From: Streptomyces sp. HM190
GTDB lineage: Bacteria > Actinomycetota > Actinomycetes > Streptomycetales > Streptomycetaceae
Reading direction: 5' to 3'
Assembly: GCF_009857135.1 (NCBI RefSeq)
Contig: NZ_CP047318.1
Coordinates: forward strand, 3,844,001 to 3,908,000
Length of the DNA stretch: 64,000 bases
Part shown: positions 42,472 to 51,150 of the stretch, in pieces
Position numbering within the stretch: the stretch's first letter is position 1
Layout of the letters: each line of letters opens with the position of its first letter
Made by a program: the position numbers and the translations under genes
Notes under the pieces: generated by a model
Databases searched by the model: none
The model's input: only the letters and a program-made list of their open reading frames with translations
What the model was told of the DNA's origin: nothing

Positions 42472-43134
42472 ATGGCGATCATTCACCGCACCACCCTCAC
42501 GCCCACCAAGCTCGAACTGCTCACCGCCTGGCTGCCGGGCCGCCCGTGGTACCGGGGCGGCGCGGGTGAGCCGCGGTTGGCCAGGGCCGGCGGGTTCCGG
42601 CTCGACGACCCGGCGGGGGAGGTCGGTATCGAGTTCATGGTGGCCACCGACACCGCCGGCCCCGAGCCCGTCCACTACCTGGCGCCCCTCACCTACCGCG
42701 GCGCCCCTCTCGGCGGCGGCGAGCACGCCCTCGTCGGCACCACCGAGCACGGCGTGCTCGGCACGCGCTGGGTCTACGACGGCTGCCACGACCCGGTCCT
42801 CGTCGCGGAGTTGCTCGCCCTGTTCGAGGGCCGCGCGCAGGCCCAGGCCCAGAGCCTCACCGACACCCCGGACCACGAGATCGTCCGCTCCTGCGCGGTC
42901 TCCGCGCCGCTGTGCCCGGCGCCCGCCGGGGACGCGCCCTGCGCCGAGGACGACGGGGACGCCACCGCCGTCGCGGTCGCGCCGGGTCTCACGCTGCGTC
43001 TGCACCGGGTCCTGCGGGCCGCCCCGGACACCGCGGCCGACCGCCCCGAGGGCGCCGCGGGCCATGTCTCGGGCCACTGGGACCTGCCGGACGGCAGCCG
43101 CGCCCGCGCCGTCTTCGCCGTCCTGCACGGCTGA
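42472..43134 (+). CDS. Maltokinase N-terminal cap-like protein
   Basis: A 220-residue protein starting MAIIHRTTLTPTKLELLTAWLPGRPWYRGG, which resembles the Mak N-terminal cap domain and is often annotated as a 1,4-alpha-glucan branching protein by association. There is no kinase or glycosyl-hydrolase catalytic domain. The sequence GVLGTRWVYDGCHDPVLVAELLAL is characteristic of the family. GAGAAT just before GGGGGATG suggests a leaderless transcript. Possible link to trehalose or glycogen metabolism, by homology only. Confidence 0.78.
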   Translation: MAIIHRTTLTPTKLELLTAWLPGRPWYRGGAGEPRLARAGGFRLDDPAGEVGIEFMVATDTAGPEPVHYLAPLTYRGAPLGGGEHALVGTTEHGVLGTRWVYDGCHDPVLVAELLALFEGRAQAQAQSLTDTPDHEIVRSCAVSAPLCPAPAGDAPCAEDDGDATAVAVAPGLTLRLHRVLRAAPDTAADRPEGAAGHVSGHWDLPDGSRARAVFAVLHG

Positions 43135-43202
43135 CGCGGGGCGGTCGCCGGGTCCGGCGGGGAGTCAGTGTCGGCCGCGCGGCGCGGTCGCCCGGCCGGA
43201 GG

Positions 43203-44246
43203 TCACCGCTTCCACGCCCAGTGCAGTCGGTCCAGTCCGCTCTGGTTGTTCACCTTCAGGCTGAGGCGGGTGCCGGTGCCCTGGAGGGTGGTCAGGGAGT
43301 ACGTGTCGCCGTTGCGCAGTCCCGGCCAGTAGACCGAACCGAGGCCCAGCTCACGGATGATGTCGGTCGCGGCCTGGATGTACGCGACCTCGTTGGAGCC
43401 GCCCACCGGGCCGTTGTAGTCGAGGCCGGTCGTCATGGAGGCGCCGAACTCGTCGAGGACGGTGCGCGAGGCGCAGGTGCCGATGCGCTCCTTGAAGTCG
43501 GCCTTCCACTGCTCGACGCTCGTCCAGTCGGTGTGCCAGAAGCCGTAGTTGTGCAGTGCGATCCGGGTGCCGTCCAACCGGCTGTCCGCGCACACCGGCT
43601 TGACGTCCTCGCTGTACTTGATGCCGCCGACGAGGATCCGGTCACGCGGCACGAAGCGGTGCGTCCTGACCCAGCGGGCGGCGACATCACGCCATTCCTG
43701 CGAGGTGTAGCCGAACGGCTCGTTCATCGGCTCGAAGTACACCTGGGAGTTGCCCGCGTACGACGACGTGATCCGCGCCCACATACGGTCCCATGCGGCC
43801 CGGTCGTCGACCTTGCCGTCCTTGGCGTTGTCGGCCTCCCAGTATCCCAGGATGACCTTGAAGCCCTTGGCGGTGGCGGCGTCGATCGCCCCCCGGTACG
43901 ACTTCCAGAACGGGCCGTTCACGGAGGTCGGGTTGACCGGCAGGCGGACGGTGTTGGCGCCGAGCTTCGCGAACCCGCCGATGATCGCGCTGGACTTGGC
44001 GTAGGTGGTGGCGTAGCTGTCGGACGTGGACAGGCCCGAGGGGACCACGGCGTCGTCGGCGTAGTTGTCGCGCGGGTCCGCCCAGTTGACGCCCTTGAAG
44101 GCGCTCACCGGGAGGACTGCCCTGCCGGTGGCGGAGTCGGACGCGGAGGCGGCGGACGCCGGGGCGGCGAGGGCCCCGCCGGACACCGTGGCGCAGGCCA
44201 GCAGCGCCCCCAGACACGCGGTCCCGCGATGGTTCTTTCGTGGCAC
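43203..44246 (-). CDS. Secreted glycoside hydrolase family 5-like protein
   Basis: A 347-residue protein from a GTG four bases after AAAGGGA. A signal peptide is visible (RKNH then CLGALLACATVSGGALAAPASA, cleavage near residue 32). The GH5 barrel starts with FKGVNWADPRDNY; the acid/base Glu is in VYFEPMNEPFG and the nucleophile Glu in TVLDEFGAS. It should cleave a beta-linked polysaccharide such as cellulose or mannan outside the cell. No carbohydrate-binding module is attached. It is convergent with the cap-domain gene. Confidence 0.88.
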   Translation of the reverse strand: MPRKNHRGTACLGALLACATVSGGALAAPASAASASDSATGRAVLPVSAFKGVNWADPRDNYADDAVVPSGLSTSDSYATTYAKSSAIIGGFAKLGANTVRLPVNPTSVNGPFWKSYRGAIDAATAKGFKVILGYWEADNAKDGKVDDRAAWDRMWARITSSYAGNSQVYFEPMNEPFGYTSQEWRDVAARWVRTHRFVPRDRILVGGIKYSEDVKPVCADSRLDGTRIALHNYGFWHTDWTSVEQWKADFKERIGTCASRTVLDEFGASMTTGLDYNGPVGGSNEVAYIQAATDIIRELGLGSVYWPGLRNGDTYSLTTLQGTGTRLSLKVNNQSGLDRLHWAWKR

Positions 44247-44543
44247 GACATCCCTTTCTGGGCAGTTGCGTCCGCGAAACCTCGACAACAGGTCGGCGGC
44301 TCTGTGGCTTCCGCAACGTAGAAGAGATCTCAAACAGAGGTCAACACATCAGCACACCAAATCTCATCAAGAAACGAGCCTCGTGTACCTCTTGACCGGT
44401 CGGCACGGAGCGCGGGACCACGGCGCGAGACATGACCGATCCGGCGCCGGGCCTCGCCGTGCCCACCCGTCGGCGGGCGAACGGGGTTCACCGTCGCGAT
44501 CAGGGCCCTGGAGGGAGACGGGAAAATCTCTCGGAAAAACCGC

Positions 44544-44572
44544 TTGAGCGGCTCCATCCGGCTGCCTAATGT
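44544..44572 (+). promoter_or_regulatory. Sigma-70-like promoter
   Basis: TTGAGC (44544-44549), 17-bp spacer, TAATGT (44567-44572). Transcription would start near 44579, giving a leader that contains the AGGAGGTG ribosome site at 44588-44595. Confidence 0.55.
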
Positions 44573-44605
44573 GGTGCCCACTTCGGAGAGGAGGTGGTTC
44601 GGCAG

Positions 44606-44644
44606 ATGTATGAATACCGGACGGAAGAGGTGACTGCGGGCTAG
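44606..44644 (+). CDS. Possible short upstream ORF (12 residues)
   Basis: ATG at 44606 follows AGGAGGTG by ten bases, the strongest Shine-Dalgarno in this gap, and reads MYEYRTEEVTAG before a TAG. It sits about 27 bases downstream of the expected start of the 44544 promoter. No similarity known to me. It may be a leader peptide or the start of a decayed gene. Confidence 0.3.
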   Translation: MYEYRTEEVTAG

Positions 44645-44829
44645 TCGTCCGCCGTCGTACTCGGTTCGGCGCCGGACCCGTACGCCCCAGGGCGTGCAGC
44701 CGGCCAATCCAACGCAGTCACCCGACCCGCGGGCTCGCCGGTACGTCCGGCCGGCTCTCCCTTCCTTCGGAAGAGAGACCTGAGCCTGCGGGTCGTCTCC
44801 GTTTCTAGGGGGCGGAGTACTCTGGGGGC

Positions 44830-44907
44830 ATGGTTCTGATGCTTGTTCGACGCCGGCACGTGGATTTCGTGCGCGTCACGAGCATGGGCTGTCGGCGTTC
44901 CGCCTGA
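44830..44907 (+). CDS. Putative leader peptide with late Cys codon
   Basis: A 25-codon ORF (ATG 44830, or ATG 44839 for 22 residues) whose middle reads RRRHVDFVRVTSMGCRRSA. The pattern His-Val-Asp-x-x-Arg-Val-x-Ser, then Cys-Arg close to the stop, is that of the short actinobacterial leader peptides found in front of sulphur-assimilation genes. TACTCT at 44818-44823 is a possible -10 box, making the ORF leaderless or nearly so. The next gene, 116 bp downstream, is the 2-oxoglutarate oxygenase. Too short to rely on coding bias. Confidence 0.55.
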   Translation: MVLMLVRRRHVDFVRVTSMGCRRSA

Positions 44908-45023
44908 GACCGGCCTCTTCGGTCCTCCCCGTCTCTGCTGTCCTGCCCTTCCACCTGGCACCCGCGGCCCCGCCCCACCCCCGGCGTCGGCGCGGGCTCC
45001 CGTACACCCTGCGGACGTGTCTC

Positions 45024-46031
45024 ATGATGTACCAGCAGCTTCCCCTCATCGATCTCTCGGCGGCCGGGCGCGGCCCCGAGGCGCGCGCCCTGCTGCGCGC
45101 GCAGTTGCACAGCGCGGCCCACGACGTCGGGTTCTTCCAGCTCGTCGGGCACGGGGTGGAGCAGACCGAGATCGACCGGCTCACCCGCGTCATGCGACGG
45201 TTCTTCGCCCTGCCCGAGCGTGAGCGGCTCGCCCTCGACAACGTGCGGTCGCCGCACTTCCGGGGCTACACGCGCACCGGGGACGAGCGGACCGCCGGCC
45301 GGCAGGACTGGCGGGACCAGCTGGACGTGGGCGCCGAACGGCCGGCCCGGGTGCCGGCCGACGGGGAGCCCGCGTACTGGTGGCTCCAGGGCCCCAACCA
45401 GTGGCCCGAGTCGCTGCCCGAGCTGCGCGAGGTCGCACTGGGGTGGATCGACCGGCTCAGCGGGGTCGCCGACCGGCTGCTGCGGGAGCTGCTGGTGTCG
45501 ATCGGCGCCCCCGCGGACTTCTACGCGCCGATCTTCGGGGAGGCGGCGCACCCGCATCTGAAGCTGGTGCGCTATCCCGGCAGCGCCGGGGACGGCGCCG
45601 ACCAGGGGGTGGGGGCCCACAAGGACTACGGGTTCCTGACCCTGCTGCTGCAGGACCAGGTGGGCGGATTGCAGGTGGAGCGGGAGGACGGGCAGTTCCA
45701 CGACGTGCCGCCCGTCCCCGGGGCCTTCGTGGTGAACCTCGGGGAGCTGCTGGAGGTGGCCACCCAGGGGTATCTGGTGGCGACCAAGCACCGCGTGGTG
45801 AGCCCGCCCGGGGCGACCGAACGGTTCTCCGTGCCGTTCTTCTACAACCCCCGGCTGGACGCGCGGATAGAGCCGCTGGTCTTCCCGTACGCGTCGGCCG
45901 CGCCGGGCGTGACCGACGATCCGGCGAACCCGCTGTTCGCGGAGTACGGGTACAACGAGCTGAAGGGGAAGCTGCGGGCGCATCCGCTGGTGGCGGAGCG
46001 GCATCACGCGGGGCTGCTGAGCCCCGCGTGA
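45024..46031 (+). CDS. 2-oxoglutarate/Fe(II)-dependent oxygenase (isopenicillin N synthase family)
   Basis: A 335-residue protein with an N-terminal DIOX_N domain (LPLIDLSAAGRG, DVGFFQLVGHGV) and a 2OG-Fe(II) oxygenase domain. The iron ligands are HKD in GAHKDYGFLTLLLQD and the distal His in VATKHRVV; Arg-x-Ser in ERFSVPFFYNP binds 2-oxoglutarate. Such enzymes hydroxylate small molecules and include sulphonate- or sulphate-ester-type scavengers; the substrate here is not known. The ATG at 45027 is an alternative start. The putative Cys leader upstream points to sulphur regulation. Confidence 0.85.
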   Translation: MMYQQLPLIDLSAAGRGPEARALLRAQLHSAAHDVGFFQLVGHGVEQTEIDRLTRVMRRFFALPERERLALDNVRSPHFRGYTRTGDERTAGRQDWRDQLDVGAERPARVPADGEPAYWWLQGPNQWPESLPELREVALGWIDRLSGVADRLLRELLVSIGAPADFYAPIFGEAAHPHLKLVRYPGSAGDGADQGVGAHKDYGFLTLLLQDQVGGLQVEREDGQFHDVPPVPGAFVVNLGELLEVATQGYLVATKHRVVSPPGATERFSVPFFYNPRLDARIEPLVFPYASAAPGVTDDPANPLFAEYGYNELKGKLRAHPLVAERHHAGLLSPA

Positions 46032-46044
46032 CCCGTCGCCCGCG

Positions 46045-47145
46045 TCAGTGGGCGATGTCCTCGTAGCCCTCGATCTCACGAGGGCTGCGGGGGCCGGGGC
46101 CGGTGTAGCGGGCGGAGGGGCGCACGAGGCGGCCGGTGCGCTTCTGTTCGAGGATGTGGGCGGACCAGCCGGCCGTGCGGGCGCAGGTGAACATCGAGGT
46201 GAACATGTGCGCCGGGACCTCGGCGAAGTCGAGGACGATGGCGGCCCAGAACTCGACGTTGGTGGCGAGGACGCGGTCCGGCCGGCGGGCGTGGAGCTCG
46301 GCGAGGGCGGCCTTCTCCAGGGCCTCGGCCACCTCGAAGCGGGGCGCGCCGAGATCGCGGGCGGTGCGGCGCAGGACGCGGGCGCGGGGGTCCTCGGCGC
46401 GGTAGACGCGGTGGCCGAAGCCCATCAGGCGTTCGCCCCTGTCGAGGGCCTGCTTGACGTAGGCGTCGGCGTCGCCGGTGCGCTCGATCTCCTCGATCAT
46501 GCCGAGGACGCGGGAGGGGGCGCCGCCGTGGAGGGGGCCGGACATGGCTCCCACCGCGCCGGAGAGGGCCGCCGCGACGTCCGCGCCGGTGGAGGCGATG
46601 ACGCGGGCCGTGAAGGTGGAGGCGTTCATGCCGTGCTCGGCGGCGCTCGTCCAGTACGCGTCGACGGCGGCGACGTGCCTGGGGTCGGGTTCGCCGCGCC
46701 AGCGGATCATGAAGCGTTCGACGACGGAGTGGGCCTTGTCGATCTCGCGCTGCGGGACCATGGGCAGGCCCTGGCCGCGGGCGGACTGGGCGACGTAGGA
46801 CAGGGCCATGACGGCGGCGCGGGCGAGGTCCGCACGGGCCTGCTCCTCGTCGATGTCGAGCAGGGGTTTGAGGCCCCAGACGGGGGCGAGCATGGCGAGG
46901 GCGGACTGGACGTCGACGCGGATGTCGCCGGAGTGGACGGGGATGGGGAAGGGCTCGGCGGGCGGCAGGCCGGGGCGGAAGGCGCCGTCGACGAGCAGGC
47001 CCCAGACGTTGCCGAAGGAGACGTGGCCGACGAGGTCCTCGATGTCGACGCCGCGGTAGCGGAGCGCGCCGCCTTCCTTGTCCGGTTCGGCGATCTCCGT
47101 CTCGAACGCGACGACTCCTTCGAGACCGGGTACGAAGTCGGACAT
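46045..47145 (-). CDS. Citrate synthase-like protein (type 2) with altered catalytic residue
   Basis: A 366-residue protein from an ATG eight bases after GAGGAG. Two catalytic His are present, His206 (SGPLHGGAPS) and His245 (MGFGHRVYR). The conserved Asp of NVDFYSG is replaced by Glu298 in TNVEFWAAIVLDF, and the following IVLDFAEVPAHMFTSMF also departs from classical enzymes. It condenses oxaloacetate and acetyl-CoA if active, or a related acyl-CoA. Length fits the shorter actinobacterial branch. It is divergent from pdxH, and convergent with the oxygenase 13 bp away. Confidence 0.88.
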   Translation of the reverse strand: MSDFVPGLEGVVAFETEIAEPDKEGGALRYRGVDIEDLVGHVSFGNVWGLLVDGAFRPGLPPAEPFPIPVHSGDIRVDVQSALAMLAPVWGLKPLLDIDEEQARADLARAAVMALSYVAQSARGQGLPMVPQREIDKAHSVVERFMIRWRGEPDPRHVAAVDAYWTSAAEHGMNASTFTARVIASTGADVAAALSGAVGAMSGPLHGGAPSRVLGMIEEIERTGDADAYVKQALDRGERLMGFGHRVYRAEDPRARVLRRTARDLGAPRFEVAEALEKAALAELHARRPDRVLATNVEFWAAIVLDFAEVPAHMFTSMFTCARTAGWSAHILEQKRTGRLVRPSARYTGPGPRSPREIEGYEDIAH

Positions 47146-47323
47146 CAGGCGGCTCCTCGTGATGTGTGCGACAGGGGATCGGCTGTTCGGGGTCCTTCCA
47201 GAATGTTCCTGCACGATACGCCTGAGTGCCACGTTTGGGGAGAGTCTGCGGCACTCAGTGCCACAACAGGGCGGGAGGGCCGTCGGTCGGCGGGGGCCGC
47301 GGGTGATACGGCAGGATGACCAT

Positions 47324-47995
47324 GTGAACGATCCCGGTCTGGAGCCCGTGCCCGATCCCGCCGCGATGCGCAAGCAGTACCGCGCCGACGGGCTCGACGA
47401 GAGCGAGCTGGCCGCCGCCCCGATGGAGCAGTTCGGGCGGTGGTTCCTGGAGGCCGCGCGGGAGGGCGGGGTGTTCGAGCCGAACGCGATGGTGGTGTCG
47501 ACGGCCGACGCCGAGGGGCGCCCGAGTTCTCGTACGGTGCTGATGAAGGCGTACGACGAGCGGGGCTTCGTCTTCTACACGAACTACGGCTCCCGCAAGG
47601 CGCGCGACCTGGCGGAGAACCCCCAGGTGTCGCTGCTCTTCCCGTGGCACGCGATCGCCCGGCAGGTGATCGTGACGGGGACGGCGCGGCGGACGGGCCG
47701 GGACGAGACGGCGGCGTACTTCCGGGTGCGGCCGCACGGGTCGCAGCTCGGGGCGTGGGCGAGCGCGCAGTCCTCGGTGATCGCGTCGCGGGCGGAGCTG
47801 GACGCGGCGTACGCGGAGCTGGCCGCCCGGTACCCGGAGGGCGAGCAGGTGCCGGTGCCGCCGCACTGGGGCGGCTTCCGGGTGGTGCCGCGGAGCGTGG
47901 AGTTCTGGCAGGGCCGGTACGACCGGCTGCACGACCGGCTGCGGTACGTGGCGCTGCCGGACGGGTCGTGGCGGGTGGAGCGGCTCAGCCCTTAG
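47324..47995 (+). CDS. pdxH: Pyridoxamine 5'-phosphate oxidase
   Basis: A 223-residue FMN enzyme from a GTG eight bases after AGGA. All family blocks are present: RKQYRADGLDESELA, PNAMVVSTADAEGRPSSRTVLMKAYDERGFVFYTNYGSRKA, SLLFPWHAIARQV, FRVRPHGSQLGAWASAQSSVI, and the C-terminal VEFWQGRYDRLHDRLRY ending in ERLSP. It makes pyridoxal 5'-phosphate from PNP or PMP. Its 3' end overlaps the convergent TetR gene by 11 bp. Confidence 0.95.
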   Translation: MNDPGLEPVPDPAAMRKQYRADGLDESELAAAPMEQFGRWFLEAAREGGVFEPNAMVVSTADAEGRPSSRTVLMKAYDERGFVFYTNYGSRKARDLAENPQVSLLFPWHAIARQVIVTGTARRTGRDETAAYFRVRPHGSQLGAWASAQSSVIASRAELDAAYAELAARYPEGEQVPVPPHWGGFRVVPRSVEFWQGRYDRLHDRLRYVALPDGSWRVERLSP

Positions 47996-48716
47996 CGGGG
48001 CGGTCCAGGACCTCGTCGAGGAGCGCGGCCCACTGGGTGACGACCTTGTCGCGGCGGCCGGTGTCGTCGGTGAGGAGGTTGGCGAGGCCGAGGCCGCGGG
48101 CCATGTCGAGGACGCCCTGGACGGTTTCACGCACCCCGGGGACCAACTCGTCGGCGCGCAGCAGTTCGACGGCGATGCGGTGGGTCTCGCGGCCGACGCG
48201 GGCTTCCAGTTCGGTGACGCGGGGGCGGAGCTGTTCCTCGTTGGAGGCGGCGACCCAGAGGTGGAGGGCGGCCCGGAAGAGGGGGCCGGTGTAGAGGTCG
48301 ACGAGGGCGGCGACGACGGCGCGGCGGTCGGCGGGGCCCTCGGGGAAGAGGGCGCGCAGGGCGCGGGAGCGTTCCTCGGCGACGTACTCGACGGCGGCGG
48401 TGAACAGGTCCTCGCGGGTGCGGAAGTGGTGCTGGGCGGCTCCCCGTGAGACGCCGGCGCGTTCGGCGACGACGGTGACGGTGGAGCCGGCCCAGCCGTG
48501 TTCGGCGAGACAGGACACGGCGGCTTCGAGGAGCCGTTTGCGGGTGACGCGGCTGCGGTCCTGCTTGGGGCCGCGTTCGGCGACGGCGGCGGTGCCCGCG
48601 GGCGGGCCGGCCGGCGCAGGGGTGCCCCCGTCCGCCGTCGGCCCCGCGGTGCCCGTCGCGTCCGTCGTCTTCCTGTGCCTGCCCGCCGATGTGTCCGCCG
48701 TGCTCACAGCACCCAT
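47985..48716 (-). CDS. TetR-family transcriptional regulator
   Basis: A 243-residue regulator. The HTH is RKRLLEAAVSCLAEHGWAGSTVTVVAERAGVSRGAAQHHFRTREDLFTAAVEYVAEE. The first 50 residues are a Thr/Gly/Pro-rich extension of unknown role, so a later start is possible. The ligand domain LYTGPLFRAALHLWVAASNEEQLRPRV resembles acyl-CoA-responsive regulators. It is the last gene of the Liu/Atu-type operon, overlapping the crotonase stop by 13 bp, and probably represses the operon at the palindrome 58429-58442. Confidence 0.88.
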   Translation of the reverse strand: MGAVSTADTSAGRHRKTTDATGTAGPTADGGTPAPAGPPAGTAAVAERGPKQDRSRVTRKRLLEAAVSCLAEHGWAGSTVTVVAERAGVSRGAAQHHFRTREDLFTAAVEYVAEERSRALRALFPEGPADRRAVVAALVDLYTGPLFRAALHLWVAASNEEQLRPRVTELEARVGRETHRIAVELLRADELVPGVRETVQGVLDMARGLGLANLLTDDTGRRDKVVTQWAALLDEVLDRPAKG

Positions 48717-49453
48717 CCCGGTTCCCGTCTTTCGAGGAAGGCCGTCATGCCCTCGCGGGCGTCGTCGGATTCGAACAGCCGGGACGAGAGCCGGGTCAGT
48801 TCGTCCGCGTCCTGGTCGAAGTTCTCCAGCACCTTAGCCGTGAGCAGGCGTTTCGTTTCCCTCAGGGCCCCCGGCGCGGCCCGGCGCAGTCCGTCGAGGA
48901 CGGGTTCGAGGACGGCGTCGACGTCGGGGCCGGCGGCGGTGAGCAGGCCGATGCGGGCGGCTTCGTCGGGGCCGAACCGCTCACCGGTGAGGTAGTGGCG
49001 GGCGAGGGCGCGGGGGTCGGTGCGGGGGCGCAGGGTGAGGGAGATGACGGCGGGGGCGACACCGATACGGACCTCGGTGAAGGCGAAGGTGGCGTCGGGT
49101 CCGGCGGCGGTGATGTCGCAGGCGCCGAGCAGGCCGAGGCCACCGGCGCGGACGTGGCCGGTGACGCGGGCGACGACCGGCTTGGGGAGGTCGAGGATGT
49201 CGCGGAGCAGCCCGACGAGGGCCTCGGGGCGGGGCGGCCGGCGCAGGTCGGCGCCGGCGCAGAAGGTGGTGCCGGTGTGGGTGAGGAGGACGGCACGGGT
49301 GGCGTCGTCCTTGCCGCAGTGGGCGAGGGCCTCGGACAGTTCCCGCACGAGGTCCGCGGAGAGGGCGTTGCGGTTGGCCGGGGAGTCGAGGGTGAGGGTG
49401 GTGATGCCGCGGTGGTGGGCGGTGCGTACGAGGGGTGCGGGGGTGTCCGTCAC
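48704..49453 (-). CDS. Enoyl-CoA hydratase/isomerase family protein
   Basis: A 249-residue crotonase from a GTG that overlaps the CoA-ligase stop by 4 bp. Oxyanion segments are GTTFCAGADLRRP and GHVRAGGLGLLGACDITAA; the second catalytic region reads FTEVRIGVAPAVISLTL, with the first Glu of the hydratase pair present. It would hydrate an enoyl-CoA, for instance 3-methylglutaconyl-CoA or a cinnamoyl-CoA. Part of the eight-gene operon. Confidence 0.88.
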   Translation of the reverse strand: MTDTPAPLVRTAHHRGITTLTLDSPANRNALSADLVRELSEALAHCGKDDATRAVLLTHTGTTFCAGADLRRPPRPEALVGLLRDILDLPKPVVARVTGHVRAGGLGLLGACDITAAGPDATFAFTEVRIGVAPAVISLTLRPRTDPRALARHYLTGERFGPDEAARIGLLTAAGPDVDAVLEPVLDGLRRAAPGALRETKRLLTAKVLENFDQDADELTRLSSRLFESDDAREGMTAFLERREPGWVL

Positions 49454-51015
49454 AGGCGCTCCCTGAGTTCTCGGCGGAGGATCTTCCCGGAGGCCGCGCG
49501 GGGGACGCCGTCGACGAAGGTGACGTGGCGGACGCGTTTGTAGGGGGCGACGCGTTCGGCGACGTACGTCATGACGTCGGCCTCGGTGAGGGCGGTGGTG
49601 GGGTGGGGGACGACGAAGGCGTGCGGGACCTCGTTGCCGTCGTCGTTGTAGCGGCCGATGACGGCGGCGTCGGCGATGCCGGGGTGGGTGACGAGAAGGG
49701 CTTCGAGTTCGGCGGGGGCGACCTGGAAGCCCTTGTACTTGATGAGTTCCTTGACGCGGTCGACGACGTGGAGCCAGCCGTCGGCGTCGCAGCGGGCGAT
49801 GTCGCCGGTGGCGAGCCAGCCGTCGGCGTCGATCATGGCGGCGGTGGCGTCGGGGCGGCCGAGGTAGCCCTTCATGACCTGGGGGCCCCGGATGAGGACC
49901 TCGCCGGGTTCGCCGACGGGGACGTCCTCGGCGGGGTCGTCGAGGGAGACGATCCGCATCTCGGTGCCGGCGATGAGTTTGCCGACGGTGCCGGGGGGCG
50001 CGGCGGCGGCCTGGTCGAGGGGGACCAGGTGGGAGCAGGGCGAGAGTTCGGTCATGCCGTAGCCCTGGACGACGGGCGGCAGGCCGAGGCGGGCGGAGCA
50101 CGCGGCGGCGAGCCGGGCGTCGAGGGGCGCGGCGGCGGACAGCACGTGCCGGACCGAGGACAGGTCGTACCGCTCGGCGGCGGGGTGCTTGGCCAGCGCG
50201 AGGACGATGGGCGGCGCCACGTAGAGGTGGGTGATGCGGTGCTTCTCGATGGCGGCCAGATAGACCTCCAGGTCGAAGCGGGGCAGGACGACGACGGTGG
50301 CGCCGCGGCGCAGCGGGGCGTTCATCAGGGCGGTGAGGCCGTAGATGTGGAAGAACGGCAGGACGGCGAGGACGCGGTCGCCGGGGGCGGCGGGCATCAC
50401 GGGTTCGAGCTGGGCGAGGTTGGTGGCGATCGACCGGTGGGTGAGCATGACGCCCTTGGGGACGCCGGTCGTGCCGGAGGAGTAGGGCAGGACCGCGAGG
50501 TCGGTCGCCGGGTCGATGTCGACGACCGGCTCGGGGGCGGTCGTGCCGAGCAGGTCGATGAGGGAGCGGTGGCCGGGGGCGCTGTCGCAGACGAGGATCT
50601 CCCGCACGCCGCCGGCGCGTTCGGCGGCGGCGCGTGCGGTGTCGAGGAGCGGGGAGACCGTGATGATCCAGCGGGCGCCCGAGTCGGTGAGCTGCTTGGC
50701 GAACTCCGCGGCGGTGGCGAGGGGGTGCGCGGTGGTGACGGTGGCCCCGGCGCGGGTGGCGGCGTAGAACGCGGTCGGGTAGGCGATGGTGTTGGGGCTG
50801 TGCAGGGCGAGGACGTCTCCCTTGCGGAGGCCGGCCTCGGTGAGGGCGGCGGCGAGCCGCCGGTGGAAGAGGTCGAGCTGCGCGTAGGTGAGGGTGGTGC
50901 CTTCGACGCCGTCGATCAGCGCCGGGGTGTCGCCGTGGTCGGCGGCGTGGCCGAGGACGGCGTCGTGGATGGGCAGGTCGACGGGCTGGATGTCTGCGTA
51001 CTCGCTGCGGAACAT
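49450..51015 (-). CDS. 4-coumarate:CoA ligase-type AMP-forming ligase
   Basis: A 521-residue ANL enzyme. Motifs: LPYSSGTTGVPKGVMLTHR (phosphate loop), QGYGMTELSP, GWLATGDIARCDADGWLHVVDR and PRAASGKILRRELRERL with the catalytic Lys. The sequence closely recalls Sc4CL (SCO4383) of S. coelicolor, which activates cinnamate and 4-coumarate, including the LSAAAPLDARL segment. It therefore probably makes aryl-acrylyl or related acyl-CoA. It sits between acyl-CoA dehydrogenase and crotonase genes; substrate range in vivo is open. Confidence 0.9.
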   Translation of the reverse strand: MFRSEYADIQPVDLPIHDAVLGHAADHGDTPALIDGVEGTTLTYAQLDLFHRRLAAALTEAGLRKGDVLALHSPNTIAYPTAFYAATRAGATVTTAHPLATAAEFAKQLTDSGARWIITVSPLLDTARAAAERAGGVREILVCDSAPGHRSLIDLLGTTAPEPVVDIDPATDLAVLPYSSGTTGVPKGVMLTHRSIATNLAQLEPVMPAAPGDRVLAVLPFFHIYGLTALMNAPLRRGATVVVLPRFDLEVYLAAIEKHRITHLYVAPPIVLALAKHPAAERYDLSSVRHVLSAAAPLDARLAAACSARLGLPPVVQGYGMTELSPCSHLVPLDQAAAAPPGTVGKLIAGTEMRIVSLDDPAEDVPVGEPGEVLIRGPQVMKGYLGRPDATAAMIDADGWLATGDIARCDADGWLHVVDRVKELIKYKGFQVAPAELEALLVTHPGIADAAVIGRYNDDGNEVPHAFVVPHPTTALTEADVMTYVAERVAPYKRVRHVTFVDGVPRAASGKILRRELRERL

Positions 51016-51150
51016 GGTTCCTCCTGGCAGTACGGCTGGAGTCGGCTGCGGCGTGCGCGGCTGGGGGCCCGGCGGCCGCCGTTCACCACCTGTGGGGGCG
51101 TCGGTGACTGGGTGCGGGTGGGGCGCGGCTCAGGGGGACGTCACGGGACG

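Larger units (their letters stand above)
44247..45023. other. Long intergenic/leader region upstream of the oxygenase gene
   Basis: About 780 bp. It holds the GH5 promoter at the left (AT-richer around 44320-44390), a good promoter at 44544-44572, a short ORF with a strong ribosome site at 44606, and a cysteine-containing leader ORF at 44830. The 115 bp between that leader and the oxygenase start contain several GC-rich inverted elements that could form attenuator structures, which I could not fold reliably by eye. Confidence 0.55.

Noticed and set aside
47985..48716. The operon TetR as repressor of the CTGAC-N5-GTCAG sites
   Set aside because: That gene sits 25 kb away in an operon with its own, different palindrome (58429). 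No CTGAC-N5-GTCAG site is seen near it.
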